A DNA stretch of 64,000 bases from positions 4,402,001-4,466,000 of the forward strand of contig NZ_CP070969.1 of NCBI RefSeq assembly GCF_017086365.1, given 5' to 3'. A program made the position numbers and the translations under genes. The stretch's first letter is position 1. Each line of letters starts with the position of its first letter. Positions 1 through 8,816 of the stretch are shown here, piece by piece. The stretch comes from Paenibacillus tianjinensis (GTDB lineage Bacteria; Bacillota; Bacilli; Paenibacillales; Paenibacillaceae). The notes beneath the pieces are model-generated. The model saw nothing but the letters and a program-made list of their open reading frames with translations, searched no databases and had not been told where the DNA came from.

Positions 1-263
1 CGGTCGTCCTCCTGCGCCCGCATCTCTGTCAGGTCAGGCGTCGGATAGTGGATTTTGATCGTTACTTTTCTCTGGGTAATATCATCGGCAGGTGCATTTG
101 TTGCAGCAGTATTTGTTTCCGTATTTGCTGTGGCAGGTGCCGGAGACGCTTCCTCCCCTGTATTTCCCTGGGCATTTCCGTTGTTGTTATTGTTGCCGCC
201 GCAAGCGGATAACAACGAACCGGCCACAAGGAGACCTGCTAATACGCTGGAAAATTTACGCAT
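1..263 (-). CDS. Sugar ABC transporter substrate-binding lipoprotein (N-terminal part, cut by window edge)
   Basis: Only the first 87 codons are in the window; the gene runs off the left edge. The reading frame opens MRKFSSVLAGLLVAG and continues to a lipobox LSAC, followed by a low-complexity Asn/Thr/Ala/Pro linker and then a domain start (QRKVTIKIHYPTPD). A lipoprotein signal peptide plus flexible linker is the usual front end of Gram-positive CUT1 solute-binding proteins, and two CUT1 permeases lie just upstream on the same strand. An AAGGGGAG ribosome binding site sits 5 bases before the ATG at 263. The substrate is not visible; a sugar or oligosaccharide is inferred from the neighbouring permeases. 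Confidence 0.8.
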   Translation of the reverse strand, partial: MRKFSSVLAGLLVAGSLLSACGGNNNNNGNAQGNTGEEASPAPATANTETNTAATNAPADDITQRKVTIKIHYPTPDLTEMRAQEDD

Positions 264-318
264 TGAAACTCCCCTTTTCAATTCATAATTAACTTACAAA
301 TTCATCTTAAAAGAGAAA

Positions 319-332
319 TCGTTTACAAACGA
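319..332. promoter_or_regulatory. Inverted repeat before the binding-protein gene
   Basis: TCGTTT-AC-AAACGA is a perfect 6+2+6 inverted repeat in the 130-base gap between the second permease and the binding-protein gene. It could be an operator or a small RNA hairpin that sets a different expression level for the binding protein. No regulator is identified. Confidence 0.3.
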
Positions 333-394
333 GGTGTATTTATATTCCTTTCATGTGCAGGTTTACGATTCCATATAAAACCGGTTATCCGTGC

Positions 395-1267
395 TTATCC
401 TTTCACAGCCGACAAGGTTACTCCGCGCATGATGAACTTCTGGAAGATCAGGAACACGAGAATCGGCGGCAGTGACACCAGGAAGAGAATTGCAAACTTA
501 ATGTTCGTATTCAGCGCCTTGACGTTGATAACATACTTATAGATCGCAGTCGCGAGCGTATATTTATCCTCCGTGTGCATGACCAGTGACGGCCAGAACC
601 AGTCGTTCCACGCTGTAGAAAAAATAAAGATGGCCAGCGTAGCAAAAATCGGCACGGACAGCGGAACAGCAATGGAGAAAAAGCTTCTCGGCTCCGAGGC
701 TCCGTCAATCCGCGCAGCTTCAAAGATTTCCGGGTGAATTCCGTCAAAAAAGTTCTTCAGCAGCAGGAAAAGGAACGTATTCGCTCCGGCTGGCAGCCAG
801 AATGCCGCATACTGGTTGAGCAGGCCCAGCTCCTTCAGATTGACAAAGTTCGGAATCATATAACTGGTTGCCGGGATAAACAGCGTCATCAGGAAAAAGA
901 AATAGAAGGCTTTCCGGTACGGCACATTCATCCGGGAAATACTGAACGAGGCCATGCCGAGCACTACAAGTGTCACTACCATATTCCCTACAAATATATA
1001 CAGGGTATTCTTCAGGAACATCAGAAGATCAATGTAATTCACAGCATCCTTCAGATTGCTGAAATGCCACTCCTGCGGGAAAAAATGCGGCGGGAAGGAG
1101 TTGACCTCCTGGTTGGACTTCAAGCCGTTGAACATGGTCATCAGGATTGGATACATCATGGTGAAAACCATTATGGCAATAAGGAATACCATAAGGCCGT
1201 AGACGACTTTGTTGCTTGTCTTTTTCAGATCATGTTCGGACAAAATCCCTCTCTCTGCGCTCTTCAT
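395..1267 (-). CDS. Carbohydrate ABC transporter permease, MalG/CUT1 type
   Basis: This 290-residue inner-membrane subunit has the six hydrophobic segments of a MalG-type permease and the cytoplasmic EAA loop EAARIDGA at residues 183-190, which docks the shared ATPase. The ATG at 1267 is one base after the stop of the upstream permease, with AAGGAGG inside the end of that gene, so the two are translationally coupled. It is followed by the binding-protein gene. No ATPase gene is present, which is usual for CUT1 systems that share a common MsmX-type ATPase. Substrate unknown. Confidence 0.9.
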   Translation of the reverse strand: MKSAERGILSEHDLKKTSNKVVYGLMVFLIAIMVFTMMYPILMTMFNGLKSNQEVNSFPPHFFPQEWHFSNLKDAVNYIDLLMFLKNTLYIFVGNMVVTLVVLGMASFSISRMNVPYRKAFYFFFLMTLFIPATSYMIPNFVNLKELGLLNQYAAFWLPAGANTFLFLLLKNFFDGIHPEIFEAARIDGASEPRSFFSIAVPLSVPIFATLAIFIFSTAWNDWFWPSLVMHTEDKYTLATAIYKYVINVKALNTNIKFAILFLVSLPPILVFLIFQKFIMRGVTLSAVKG

Positions 1268-1268
1268 T

Positions 1269-2192
1269 CTAGTTATCCTCCTTCCCCAGCTTGAACTGTA
1301 AAATACCCAAGCCGCTCAGGACGATAAACATCAGCATGCCAAACGCCGTCGCCGTTCCATAATCAAGCCTGGTGAAGGCATACTTCACGATCAGCAGCGC
1401 ATAGGTAAGTGTGGTCTTATTCGGCCCGCCGTCCAGCAGCGCCAACTGTGACTGGTATCCTTGAGAGGTCGCGATGATCTGCAGAATCAGCATCAGGACA
1501 ATCAGATTGCGCAGGGATGGCAGTGTAATATGGCGGATACGCGCCCAGACACCGGCTCCGTCAATCTCAGCCGCTTCGTACCAGTCACGCGGAATACTGA
1601 GCACGGCGGCCAGATAGATCAGCATCCCCGAGCCAAACTGCTGCCATGTTTCCATAAATACAAGCGAGAGCATAGACCACCTGCTGTCCGTCAAAAAAGG
1701 GATCTGGTCCGCCCCAAGCGTACCCAGCAAGGCATTAATCGGTCCGACCGGATCATAGAGCCATCTCCACAGCCCATAAAGAACTACCGCAGGCATCACA
1801 TAGGGAAGATAAGCTGCTACCCGCACAAACCCTCCGAACCTCCGGAGTTCTGAGATCGCAATAGCGAAGGCAATCGGCACCCAGAAGCCGACGACAAGAC
1901 AGAGCAGCATGTAATACAGCGTATTTTTGACTGCGATCAGGACATCGGGGTCCGTGAGTGCTGTACCATAATTGCCGAAGCCTACAAAGGTATTTCCTTT
2001 GACAAAATCCACAGTATAAAAGCTGTACAGAAAGCCTTTGAAAATCGGCACCCACATAAACATAATGAAGATGACAAGGGCGGGCACGAGAAACATATAG
2101 CCCCAAAAATTCTTTTTCCAGCGGTTCTGTTTGTAAGGTGTACTCCCCGGCTTCGCCGGCAGCTCATCGTTTAATATAGCTGTCTGGTTCAT
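1269..2192 (-). CDS. Carbohydrate ABC transporter permease, MalF/CUT1 type
   Basis: A 307-residue membrane protein with a hydrophilic N-terminus, about six membrane segments and the EAA motif EAAEIDGAG at residues 206-214. It is the first gene of the transporter operon (this permease, the MalG-type permease, the binding protein). GAGGGAG lies before the ATG at 2192. The 115-base gap to the upstream response regulator is long enough for a promoter controlled by that regulator, which is the usual arrangement for YesN-type proteins. The heterodimer would import a sugar or oligosaccharide. Confidence 0.9.
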   Translation of the reverse strand: MNQTAILNDELPAKPGSTPYKQNRWKKNFWGYMFLVPALVIFIMFMWVPIFKGFLYSFYTVDFVKGNTFVGFGNYGTALTDPDVLIAVKNTLYYMLLCLVVGFWVPIAFAIAISELRRFGGFVRVAAYLPYVMPAVVLYGLWRWLYDPVGPINALLGTLGADQIPFLTDSRWSMLSLVFMETWQQFGSGMLIYLAAVLSIPRDWYEAAEIDGAGVWARIRHITLPSLRNLIVLMLILQIIATSQGYQSQLALLDGGPNKTTLTYALLIVKYAFTRLDYGTATAFGMLMFIVLSGLGILQFKLGKEDN

Positions 2193-2307
2193 CTGGCTCC
2201 CTCATTCCTTTCGTGTTGCAGCACATTGACAAAGTGCTTCTTACCTTAATTGTAGGAAAGGCGGGGGAGGCTGAACATGTCTATATCTACCGAAGTCATG
2301 AGCGTTC

Positions 2308-3639
2308 TTACTTCTTCAGTTCACTCGGGCTGATGCCATAGTATTTTTTGAAAATCTTGCTGAAATGCTCCGGCGATTCATACCCGACCCGCTCAGCAAT
2401 CTCATAGCGGCGCAGATCGGTATTCAGAATCATCTCCCGGCTGTCCTCCATCCGCAGCTTAATTACATATTCCCACAGATTATGGCCTGTGTTTTTTTTG
2501 AAGAGGTAGCTGAGGTAGTTGGGGCTGACATGATTTTTTTTGGCAACCTCATGGATAGTTAATCCCTTCTGGGCGTAATTCTCATCGATATACTCCTTGG
2601 CCTTCTGCACGATCAGATTGCTGCGCGTGTGCAGCTCCTCTGCCGAAGGATCGGCGGCATAATTATTCCAGTTGAAATCGCCGTAATAGAACACATAATG
2701 GTCGCTATGCTCCTTGTTCCAGAGAATGGCCTTGGAGGACTGCCGGTTCAGCACCTCCATGAATGACAGTCCCTTGAGGATCTGGCTTATTCCAATGACT
2801 GCATTCAGATGCAGAAATTTCTGGACATTAAAATGCAGACTGCGACCCAGCGCATCCAGCCTGCCTACCTGGCCCGTCCCCGCTTCTTCATAGCTCTTCT
2901 CGTCCCATTGGATAATGACTGTGATTTCTTCATCCGGGGAGTAAAAAGCAGTAGAGCTCCATTCCTGATCCAGCAGTTCTTTGGCAATATTGAGCGCCCC
3001 GTAACGCAGCAGGCCTCTGTCACGGGAGCTATAGTTCTTGCCCCCCATACTTTCGTCAGGCAGCGGAAGCTTTATTTTGAGTACGGAGAAATAGGGACCC
3101 TGCAGCTTCAGTTCATCCAGCTTAGCCATCCCTTCCTCATCGTTTAGAACAGCAGCCGGGTCTGCCAGCAGCGCATTCAGCACCTTACTGTATTCCGGCA
3201 GCGGTTCCTCCAGCTTGAAGCTATCGCCAAGTCCGGCCATGAAGGTGGCCAGCTCCGGCGAAGGCCGGTCCATTTTGAGCAAGACATTCCGTACTGAATC
3301 AAGAAACTGCTCGCTGTTGAGCGGCTTGATTAAATAATCCTTCGCCCCCAGCCTTACGGCCATCTGGGCATATTGAAAGGTTTCATGCGCCGAGATTACG
3401 ATCGTCTGTACCCAGGGCTTCGCCAGCTTGGCATGCTGCATCAGCTCAATACCGCTCATCGCGCCCATCTGAATATCGGTCACCAGTAAGTCGACCTCCT
3501 CCATCCGGATACAGTCAAGCGCTTCAAACCCGCTGTTCGCGGTATAAATATGGTCGATATCCAGTCCGGAAGAAGCAAGCAGATTGCTGAGCCCCTTACA
3601 AATTAGCGGTTCATCGTCCACAACCAGAATATTGAACAT
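2308..3639 (-). CDS. Response regulator with AraC-type DNA-binding domain (YesN-like)
   Basis: A 443-residue protein with an N-terminal receiver domain (acidic pair DD at residues 8-9, phospho-acceptor Asp55 in LLVTDIQMG, Lys in the DYLIKPL motif), a long middle region and a C-terminal pair of AraC helix-turn-helix motifs ending in the family signature (PEHFSKIFKKYYGISPSE). It lies 16 bases downstream of the histidine kinase and upstream of the sugar permeases. It probably activates that transporter operon when the kinase senses the sugar. The pairing with the kinase is inferred from position. Confidence 0.9.
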   Translation of the reverse strand: MFNILVVDDEPLICKGLSNLLASSGLDIDHIYTANSGFEALDCIRMEEVDLLVTDIQMGAMSGIELMQHAKLAKPWVQTIVISAHETFQYAQMAVRLGAKDYLIKPLNSEQFLDSVRNVLLKMDRPSPELATFMAGLGDSFKLEEPLPEYSKVLNALLADPAAVLNDEEGMAKLDELKLQGPYFSVLKIKLPLPDESMGGKNYSSRDRGLLRYGALNIAKELLDQEWSSTAFYSPDEEITVIIQWDEKSYEEAGTGQVGRLDALGRSLHFNVQKFLHLNAVIGISQILKGLSFMEVLNRQSSKAILWNKEHSDHYVFYYGDFNWNNYAADPSAEELHTRSNLIVQKAKEYIDENYAQKGLTIHEVAKKNHVSPNYLSYLFKKNTGHNLWEYVIKLRMEDSREMILNTDLRRYEIAERVGYESPEHFSKIFKKYYGISPSELKK

Positions 3640-3655
3640 ATGGTGAATCCCCCTT

Positions 3656-5449
3656 CTATTCTTGAACTTCCGTTATCGGCAGCATGACAGAAGCCACTGT
3701 TCCGCCTCCCGGACGGGGGCCGTAGCGAATACCATAGCCAGGGCCGAAATGCAGCTGCACCCGTTGGTTTATATTCCGGATACCGTAGCCGCCCGTTGGA
3801 TTAGGACTATCATCATTCAGCACATGAGCAATCGCCCCGTAGTCGACCTGTCTATAACCGTTATCTGCAATAGTAATCAGTACCGTATCATCTATAACAG
3901 CTGCCGTAATGATGATTTGACCGTCTTCATCCATATTTTTGACTCCGTGAATAATGGCATTCTCAATCAGAGGCTGAAGTGTAATTTTGGGAATCAGGTT
4001 GCTCTTCGTTTCCGGTGCAATGTTCCAGATGACAGCAAACACATAATCATACCGGTGCTGCTGCAGCTTGATATAGGCTCCGGCATGCTCCAGCTCCTCC
4101 TCCAGGGTAATCAGCTCTCTGCCCCGGCTTAAACTGATCTTCATTAGCTTGGATAATTCCTTGATCATTTCCGCAGATTCCACATTGCCTTCCAGCGAGC
4201 TTTTCCAATAGATACTCTCCAGTGTGTTATATAGAAGATGAGGGTTAATCTGCTGATACAGCAGCTGCAGCTGTGATTCCTTCTGCTTGATCTCCATCTG
4301 GTATTTATACATAATCAGGCTGTTCAGCCTGCGGGCCATATCATAGGTCGAGGCGATCAGCACGCTGACTTCATCATTGCTGCCTCTCTTAGGCGTCTCG
4401 GGAACCCGGTTGCCCGGCTCATATTTGCGCACAAAAAAAGCCAGCTTCTGCAGCGGTGTCATCAGAGAACGCCAAAAATAAGTGATAATGATCAGACCGA
4501 ACAAGGCATATGCAACCGTTATGTATTGAATGACCCGCTTCATTTCATTCTGCTGCTGCAGGAGCGCTTTTACCGGGACCTTATAGACCAGCTTCTGCCC
4601 CAGCATATGATTATTGTTCACGACATAAATAAAATCATTGGTAATCACATCCCGCGTGCCCTCCGGATCTCCGCTCTCCGCACCCTCGGGCAGCTCTAGA
4701 GCCTCTCCGGTGGAATTCGTGGTTGAAGCCAGCACCCGGTTATTCATATCCGTCAAGTAGATTTCCCCGCCCGGCAGTGAAATGGATTTCATCGACGTGC
4801 CGATCTTCGCCTCCATTTTGGTCACTACCAGCACGCCTATGGTTCCTGCCCCTAAATAGATGTTATTTACCGCTCTGACGTAGGTAAGGGTCTTCAGGTT
4901 CTCAGCCTGGGGACTAAGACGGTCCATGAACATCAGATACCCCCGTCCCTTCTGCCCCACTACCTGCTTAAACCAGAAAGGCTCCTCTTCCTTGGTGAAA
5001 AAATAAACGCCCGCCTTCTTCACCTGCGGAAAGTTGGGGGCAAAAAAGTAATAATTGTTCGGATCATATACGTACAGCGAGTAATAAATCGCATCGCCCC
5101 GCTCCGCCCCCTGCGAATAGCTGGCGAGCAGCTTTTCTATCGTTTCATACCGTTCGACGCGCTCCAGCACCGGATCAAGTCCGCTCATATTCAGCTGCTG
5201 CAGAATCGGATTTTGAATCACTGTTGTGGTGATCTTATTCACCGTATCGATATCCCTGTTGATAATCGCAAAATTTTGTTTATTCAGCTCCACATAGGCA
5301 TTCGTCACATGACGCTTTAATATCTGCTCCGCCTTGTAGTTCCCATAGCTGTTAAGAATCAGGATCGGCGCAAACATAATCAGGAACAGCAGAATCAGCT
5401 GCTGCTTGACGCTCAGCCTGACAATAGGTTTCATTAATGCGGACAACAT
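3656..5449 (-). CDS. Sensor histidine kinase, YesM family
   Basis: A 597-residue kinase with membrane helices at about residues 17-35 and 305-325, flanking an extracellular sensor domain of roughly 270 residues. A HAMP-like linker and a His_kinase domain follow: phospho-acceptor His404 in QQINPHLLYNTLES, N box IENAIIHG and G box GGYGIRNI. GGAGGTGA lies 7 bases before the ATG at 5449. The family senses extracellular sugars, often through an associated binding protein, and phosphorylates the AraC-type regulator encoded next. A cre-like site lies just upstream. Confidence 0.92.
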   Translation of the reverse strand: MLSALMKPIVRLSVKQQLILLFLIMFAPILILNSYGNYKAEQILKRHVTNAYVELNKQNFAIINRDIDTVNKITTTVIQNPILQQLNMSGLDPVLERVERYETIEKLLASYSQGAERGDAIYYSLYVYDPNNYYFFAPNFPQVKKAGVYFFTKEEEPFWFKQVVGQKGRGYLMFMDRLSPQAENLKTLTYVRAVNNIYLGAGTIGVLVVTKMEAKIGTSMKSISLPGGEIYLTDMNNRVLASTTNSTGEALELPEGAESGDPEGTRDVITNDFIYVVNNNHMLGQKLVYKVPVKALLQQQNEMKRVIQYITVAYALFGLIIITYFWRSLMTPLQKLAFFVRKYEPGNRVPETPKRGSNDEVSVLIASTYDMARRLNSLIMYKYQMEIKQKESQLQLLYQQINPHLLYNTLESIYWKSSLEGNVESAEMIKELSKLMKISLSRGRELITLEEELEHAGAYIKLQQHRYDYVFAVIWNIAPETKSNLIPKITLQPLIENAIIHGVKNMDEDGQIIITAAVIDDTVLITIADNGYRQVDYGAIAHVLNDDSPNPTGGYGIRNINQRVQLHFGPGYGIRYGPRPGGGTVASVMLPITEVQE

Positions 5450-5486
5450 CCCGGATTCACCTCCAGTTTCAATAATATAACAAACA

Positions 5487-5501
5487 GATAAGCGCTTACA
5501 T
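5487..5501. promoter_or_regulatory. Candidate catabolite-responsive element (cre)
   Basis: The minus-strand sequence ATGTAAGCGCTTATC matches the CcpA consensus WTGNAANCGNWNNCW at all but the last two positions. It lies about 40 bp upstream of the kinase start, where CcpA could block transcription of the kinase, regulator and transporter genes in glucose. Seen directly; function inferred. Confidence 0.5.
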
Positions 5502-5659
5502 AGGTCTATTTTAAAGTCAATTAGGTGTGTTTGTATGCAATTTTTCCGGTGGGCAGTGGTAGGGGAGGCTAATAGGAGTCATTACGCGGAACATTTGGAC
5601 CTCCGGCCGCTGTTGCCTCCGGATTTCTATGATTTATACCGCGCAGCGGATCAAATCCG

Positions 5660-5688
5660 AAAAAAGGAACTGTCACCTGACAGCTCCC
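5660..5688 (-). terminator. Intrinsic terminator of the LytTR-like gene
   Basis: GGAGCTGTCA and TGACAGTTCC form a 10-bp stem (one wobble) with a two-base gap, followed on the minus strand by a run of six T. It lies 14 bases after the stop at 5702. Confidence 0.75.
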
Positions 5689-5701
5689 TTCCGTTTACTT
5701 G

Positions 5702-6094
5702 CTAGCTCATTATGATATTAGGATTTATTCGGAGCAGTTCTTTCTCCACAAATCTGTACCGATGGAGGGCTATCGTACAAGTAAGAGATTTGGGGGCATT
5801 CATTAGGTTAAAATACGCAGCTCTGAAGGCTCTGTCCAGACGTGATACGTTATCAATGTTAACTGCCGTCCCCCGATTGATGATGCTGAAATGACATCCG
5901 GTGCTGTTAAGCGCACTGACCCAGTAACGCAAGGGACCCATGATGTAATATACGCCTTCCCTTGTATGTACCAGGATAGACTGTGATTCGCTAGTATTGC
6001 ACTTAAGAAACAAGATGTGCTGGAAGTCGACAGAGATGATCCCGCTAGATCCGTCTGGAGTTTCGGTCACGGATAAATAATTCACGGAACACAC
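5702..6094 (-). CDS. Stand-alone LytTR-like DNA-binding protein
   Basis: A 130-residue protein without a receiver domain. Its layout resembles a lone LytTR domain: an opening strand around SVDFQHILFL, a middle section TREGVYYIMGPLRYWVSALN like the 'read by the domain' loop, and the late signature FSIINRGTAVNIDNVSRL, comparable to the family pattern of F-x-x-I-N-R-x-x-x-V-N. LytTR domains bind direct repeats in promoters. The start is GTG at 6094 with only a weak ribosome binding site; a second GTG at 6085 is equally possible. It diverges from the RCC1 gene. Family assignment is by pattern only. Confidence 0.6.
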   Translation of the reverse strand: MCSVNYLSVTETPDGSSGIISVDFQHILFLKCNTSESQSILVHTREGVYYIMGPLRYWVSALNSTGCHFSIINRGTAVNIDNVSRLDRAFRAAYFNLMNAPKSLTCTIALHRYRFVEKELLRINPNIIMS

Positions 6095-6154
6095 TCTACT
6101 TTCTTATATTTTGTTAAAAAGAGGAGACAATTCGTGCCAAAACAAAACGCAGCA

Positions 6155-6182
6155 TTGACTTACATTTTTTTCTAAATACAAT
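6155..6182 (+). promoter_or_regulatory. Sigma-A-type promoter for the RCC1 gene
   Basis: TTGACT, a 16-base spacer and TACAAT. It implies a leader of about 150 bases before the ATG at 6343; the leader has no element I recognise. Confidence 0.55.
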
Positions 6183-6342
6183 GCTATTATATTCAATATT
6201 TATCCACCCGTATAGCAAATTTTCAGAAGGTTAAGCCGAACCGTTAATCAGATAATCTGGTCACCGATCGCAGTGAATCGTTGTAAATTCCCGATGGTTC
6301 TGCAATACTATCTATAAAATTATGATTTAAGGGGATTAGATT

Positions 6343-7227
6343 ATGGAACCCGTTGCATCTAAGGGCAGCTACTCACTGGGCGCTCGATCCGCTATTGCTG
6401 CAGGTTATCGCCATACCGTCGGGCTTCATTCGGACGGCACGGTGACGGCTGTGGGCGATAATAAATATGGCCAATGTGATGTAAGCGGCTGGCGCGATAT
6501 GGTGGCGGTTGCGGCGGGTAATGCTCACATAGGGAATGCTCATACTATCGGACTTAAAGTGGATGGTACGGTGGCGGCTGTGGGGTGGAATAAATATGAC
6601 CAATGCAATGTAAGCGGCTGGCGCGATATTGTGGCGGTTGCAGCGGGTTGGCGCCGTACCGTCGGGCTTCAATCGGATAGCACGGTGGTTGCTGCGGGTC
6701 GAAATAATGAAGGCCAGTGTAATGTTAGCGGCTGGTGTGACATCATAGCGGTTGCAGCAGGTGACTGGCACACTGCCGGGCTTAAAGCGGACGGTACGGT
6801 GGCGATTGCCGGCAATAACCGGTATGGTCAAAGCAATGTAAGTGACTGGCACGATATGGTGGGGGTTGCGGCGGGTTACCTTCATACCGTTGGGCTTAAA
6901 TCGGACGGCACGGTGGCGGCTGTGGGGTGGAATAAGCGTGACCAATGCAATGTTAGCAGCTGGCACGATATGGTGGCAATTTCGGCGGGTAGTAATCATA
7001 CCATCGGGCTTAAATCGGACGGCACAGTGGCAGCTGCGGGTTGGAATGAGCATGGCCAATGTAATGTAAGCGGATGGCGTGATATTGTAGCGGTTGCAGC
7101 GGGTTGCACTCATACGATCGGGCTTAAAGCGGACGGTACGGTTGTTGCAGCGGGTGATAACCAAAATGGCCAATGCGATATAAACGGCTGGCGTGGCATC
7201 CAACTGCCCGGCAGTTATTTTCAATAA
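6343..7227 (+). CDS. RCC1-repeat beta-propeller protein
   Basis: A 294-residue protein made almost entirely of seven repeats of about 38 residues with the core pattern AAG-x-x-HT-x-GL-x-DGTV-x-A-x-G-N-x-x-GQC-x-V-x-W-x-D-x-V-x-V. Seven units are what a closed RCC1-type seven-bladed propeller needs. Repeat 2 carries a five-residue duplication (GNAHIGNAH). There is no signal peptide or membrane helix, so it is probably cytoplasmic. RCC1 propellers bind protein partners; the partner here is unknown. AAGGGG precedes the ATG. It stands alone between a divergent LytTR-like gene and a terminator. Confidence 0.85.
   Translation: MEPVASKGSYSLGARSAIAAGYRHTVGLHSDGTVTAVGDNKYGQCDVSGWRDMVAVAAGNAHIGNAHTIGLKVDGTVAAVGWNKYDQCNVSGWRDIVAVAAGWRRTVGLQSDSTVVAAGRNNEGQCNVSGWCDIIAVAAGDWHTAGLKADGTVAIAGNNRYGQSNVSDWHDMVGVAAGYLHTVGLKSDGTVAAVGWNKRDQCNVSSWHDMVAISAGSNHTIGLKSDGTVAAAGWNEHGQCNVSGWRDIVAVAAGCTHTIGLKADGTVVAAGDNQNGQCDINGWRGIQLPGSYFQ
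6397..7200 (+). repeat. Seven tandem 114-base coding repeats
   Basis: The RCC1 units are also visible as DNA repeats of 114 bases (38 codons) containing near-identical stretches such as GGCACGGTGGCGGCTGTGG. Similarity at the DNA level suggests recent duplication or ongoing gene conversion. Confidence 0.8.
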
Positions 7228-7237
7228 TATAATGTTG

Positions 7238-7270
7238 AAAGCCATGCGCCTATTTCTCTCGCATGGCTTT
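7238..7270. terminator. Hairpin between converging genes
   Basis: AAAGCCATGCG and CGCATGGCTTT form a perfect 11-bp stem between the RCC1 stop and the hydrolase stop. The T-runs are short on both sides, so it may be a weak bidirectional terminator. Confidence 0.6.
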
Positions 7271-7292
7271 AGTGCTGAAGTGGGACAGTGAA

Positions 7293-8096
7293 TTATTTGG
7301 TGTAGCCGTTCATCTGCAGCCAGGAAGCGCAGGCTCCCGTCCAGCCGCTGGTATGCTGCTCCCCGGTGGCGAGCCCCAAACCATGTGTCCCGTGGGTATA
7401 GATATGAAGATCAAACGGAACCCCCTGGCGGCGCAGCGCAGCGGCGAGCAGCAGGCTGTTCTCCACCGGCACACTCTCATCATCCGCGGTATGCCAGAGG
7501 AATGCAGGCGGTGTATCTGCTGTAACTTGCAGCTCTCCGCTGAGCTGACGGACCAGCTCCTCAGCGGGATGCTCTCCGAGCAGATTGGCCTTTGAACCTT
7601 CATGTGTCACGCCTTCCATCATGGAAATGACCGGGTAACACAGGATCGAGAAATCCGGCCGGGAGGACTGGCGGTCCAGCTCCTCGCCCGCTTCCGGATT
7701 CCCCCGGTCAAATAAGCTGGAAGCAGTTGAAGCCAGATGCCCTCCGGCGGAGAATCCCAGGATTCCGAGCCTGCCCTGATCAATTCCATATTCATCTGCC
7801 CGCAGGCGGATGGTGCGCAGCGCTCTCTGAGCATCCTGCAGTGCACTTGGATATTGATATGGTGCTACGCGGTAACGCAGCACAAAGGCTGAGATCCCCA
7901 GTGTATTCAACCACTCGGCTACTGGACCTCCTTCATGATCGGCACGCAGCCAATAGCCGCCTCCCGGACAGATCAGTACTGCGGCATTCCCTTTGCCTTC
8001 CACCAGATACGGTGTAATCGCCGGACAATCTTCCTCGCTGCTTCCCAGTGCCCCCGGAGCCCCCTCCGGCCATAACAATAATGTTTCCATCTGCAT
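7293..8096 (-). CDS. Alpha/beta hydrolase, acetyl-esterase/xylanase-like
   Basis: A 267-residue hydrolase with the oxyanion-loop motif ICPGGGYW near residue 43, the nucleophile elbow GFSAGG with Ser116, an acid HTADDESVPVENS and a catalytic His in THGTHGLGL. This layout fits the BD-FAE/acetyl-esterase group that removes acyl groups from plant polysaccharides or sugars. There is no signal peptide, so it acts inside the cell, as expected for deacetylating imported oligosaccharides. It lies 76 bases downstream of beta-phosphoglucomutase and may be the last gene of the GH65 operon. Confidence 0.8.
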   Translation of the reverse strand: MQMETLLLWPEGAPGALGSSEEDCPAITPYLVEGKGNAAVLICPGGGYWLRADHEGGPVAEWLNTLGISAFVLRYRVAPYQYPSALQDAQRALRTIRLRADEYGIDQGRLGILGFSAGGHLASTASSLFDRGNPEAGEELDRQSSRPDFSILCYPVISMMEGVTHEGSKANLLGEHPAEELVRQLSGELQVTADTPPAFLWHTADDESVPVENSLLLAAALRRQGVPFDLHIYTHGTHGLGLATGEQHTSGWTGACASWLQMNGYTK

Positions 8097-8172
8097 CCCT
8101 CAAGCTTTCTTCTATAATAGAATAATGAGTCTAAGGAGTTGCTTTACCCTCGACCACTAGTCTATCAAGCCC

Positions 8173-8802
8173 TTACAATTCATGCAATCCGGTAATCACA
8201 AGATCCGCCTCACGCAGCACCTCCGGTTTGCCGATGCCGACCACCTGCATGCCTGCCGCTTTTCCTGCCGCCACTCCCGCCTGTGCATCTTCGAACACCA
8301 CGCACTCCCGGGGCTGCAGCCCAAGCTCATGACAGGCTGTCTGAAACACCTCAGGATCCGGCTTGGCTCTGGATACTTTGTTGCCGTCAATAACAGCGTC
8401 GAACATCCTGGCAATATTCAGCTTATCCAGAATAAACAGCGCATTTTTGCTGGCTGAACCCAGAGCAATGCCTACACCCCTTTTCCTAAGCCTCTTCAGA
8501 TATTCCTTAACGCCGGGCATCAGCTCAGACTGGTCCAATTGGGAGATATACTCTACATAGAGACGGTTCTTCTTGCCCGCCATCTCAAGCTTCTTGGCCT
8601 CCGTAAATTCCAGGTTGCCAATCTCCAGCAGAATATCGAGCGACGTCATCCGGCTGACTCCCTTCAACCGTTCATTATGTTCTTCTGTAAACTCGAAGCC
8701 CAGCTCTTCGGTCAGTGAACGCCAAGCCAGAAAATGATATTTGGCCGTGTCCACAATTACACCGTCCAGATCAAAAATTGCGCCTTTCATTTGCTCCAGC
8801 AT
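8173..8802 (-). CDS. pgmB: Beta-phosphoglucomutase
   Basis: A 209-residue HAD-superfamily enzyme that converts beta-glucose 1-phosphate to glucose 6-phosphate. The DxD motif is in GAIFDLDGVIVDT; the cap helix region, SASKN (motif II) and RAKPDPEVF/FEDAQAGV (motifs III/IV) follow. The start at 8802 is preferred because AGGGAGGA lies just before it, 14 bases after the GH65 stop; an in-frame extension to 8856 would overlap that gene. It directly follows two GH65 phosphorylases, whose inverting reaction makes its substrate, so the three form one pathway. Confidence 0.93.
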   Translation of the reverse strand: MLEQMKGAIFDLDGVIVDTAKYHFLAWRSLTEELGFEFTEEHNERLKGVSRMTSLDILLEIGNLEFTEAKKLEMAGKKNRLYVEYISQLDQSELMPGVKEYLKRLRKRGVGIALGSASKNALFILDKLNIARMFDAVIDGNKVSRAKPDPEVFQTACHELGLQPRECVVFEDAQAGVAAGKAAGMQVVGIGKPEVLREADLVITGLHEL

Positions 8803-8816
8803 GTTTCCTGTCCTCC

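Noticed and set aside
6373..7245. 290-codon frame antisense to the RCC1 gene
   Set aside because: It mirrors the repeated codons of the plus-strand propeller, has no ribosome binding site and shows no domain.
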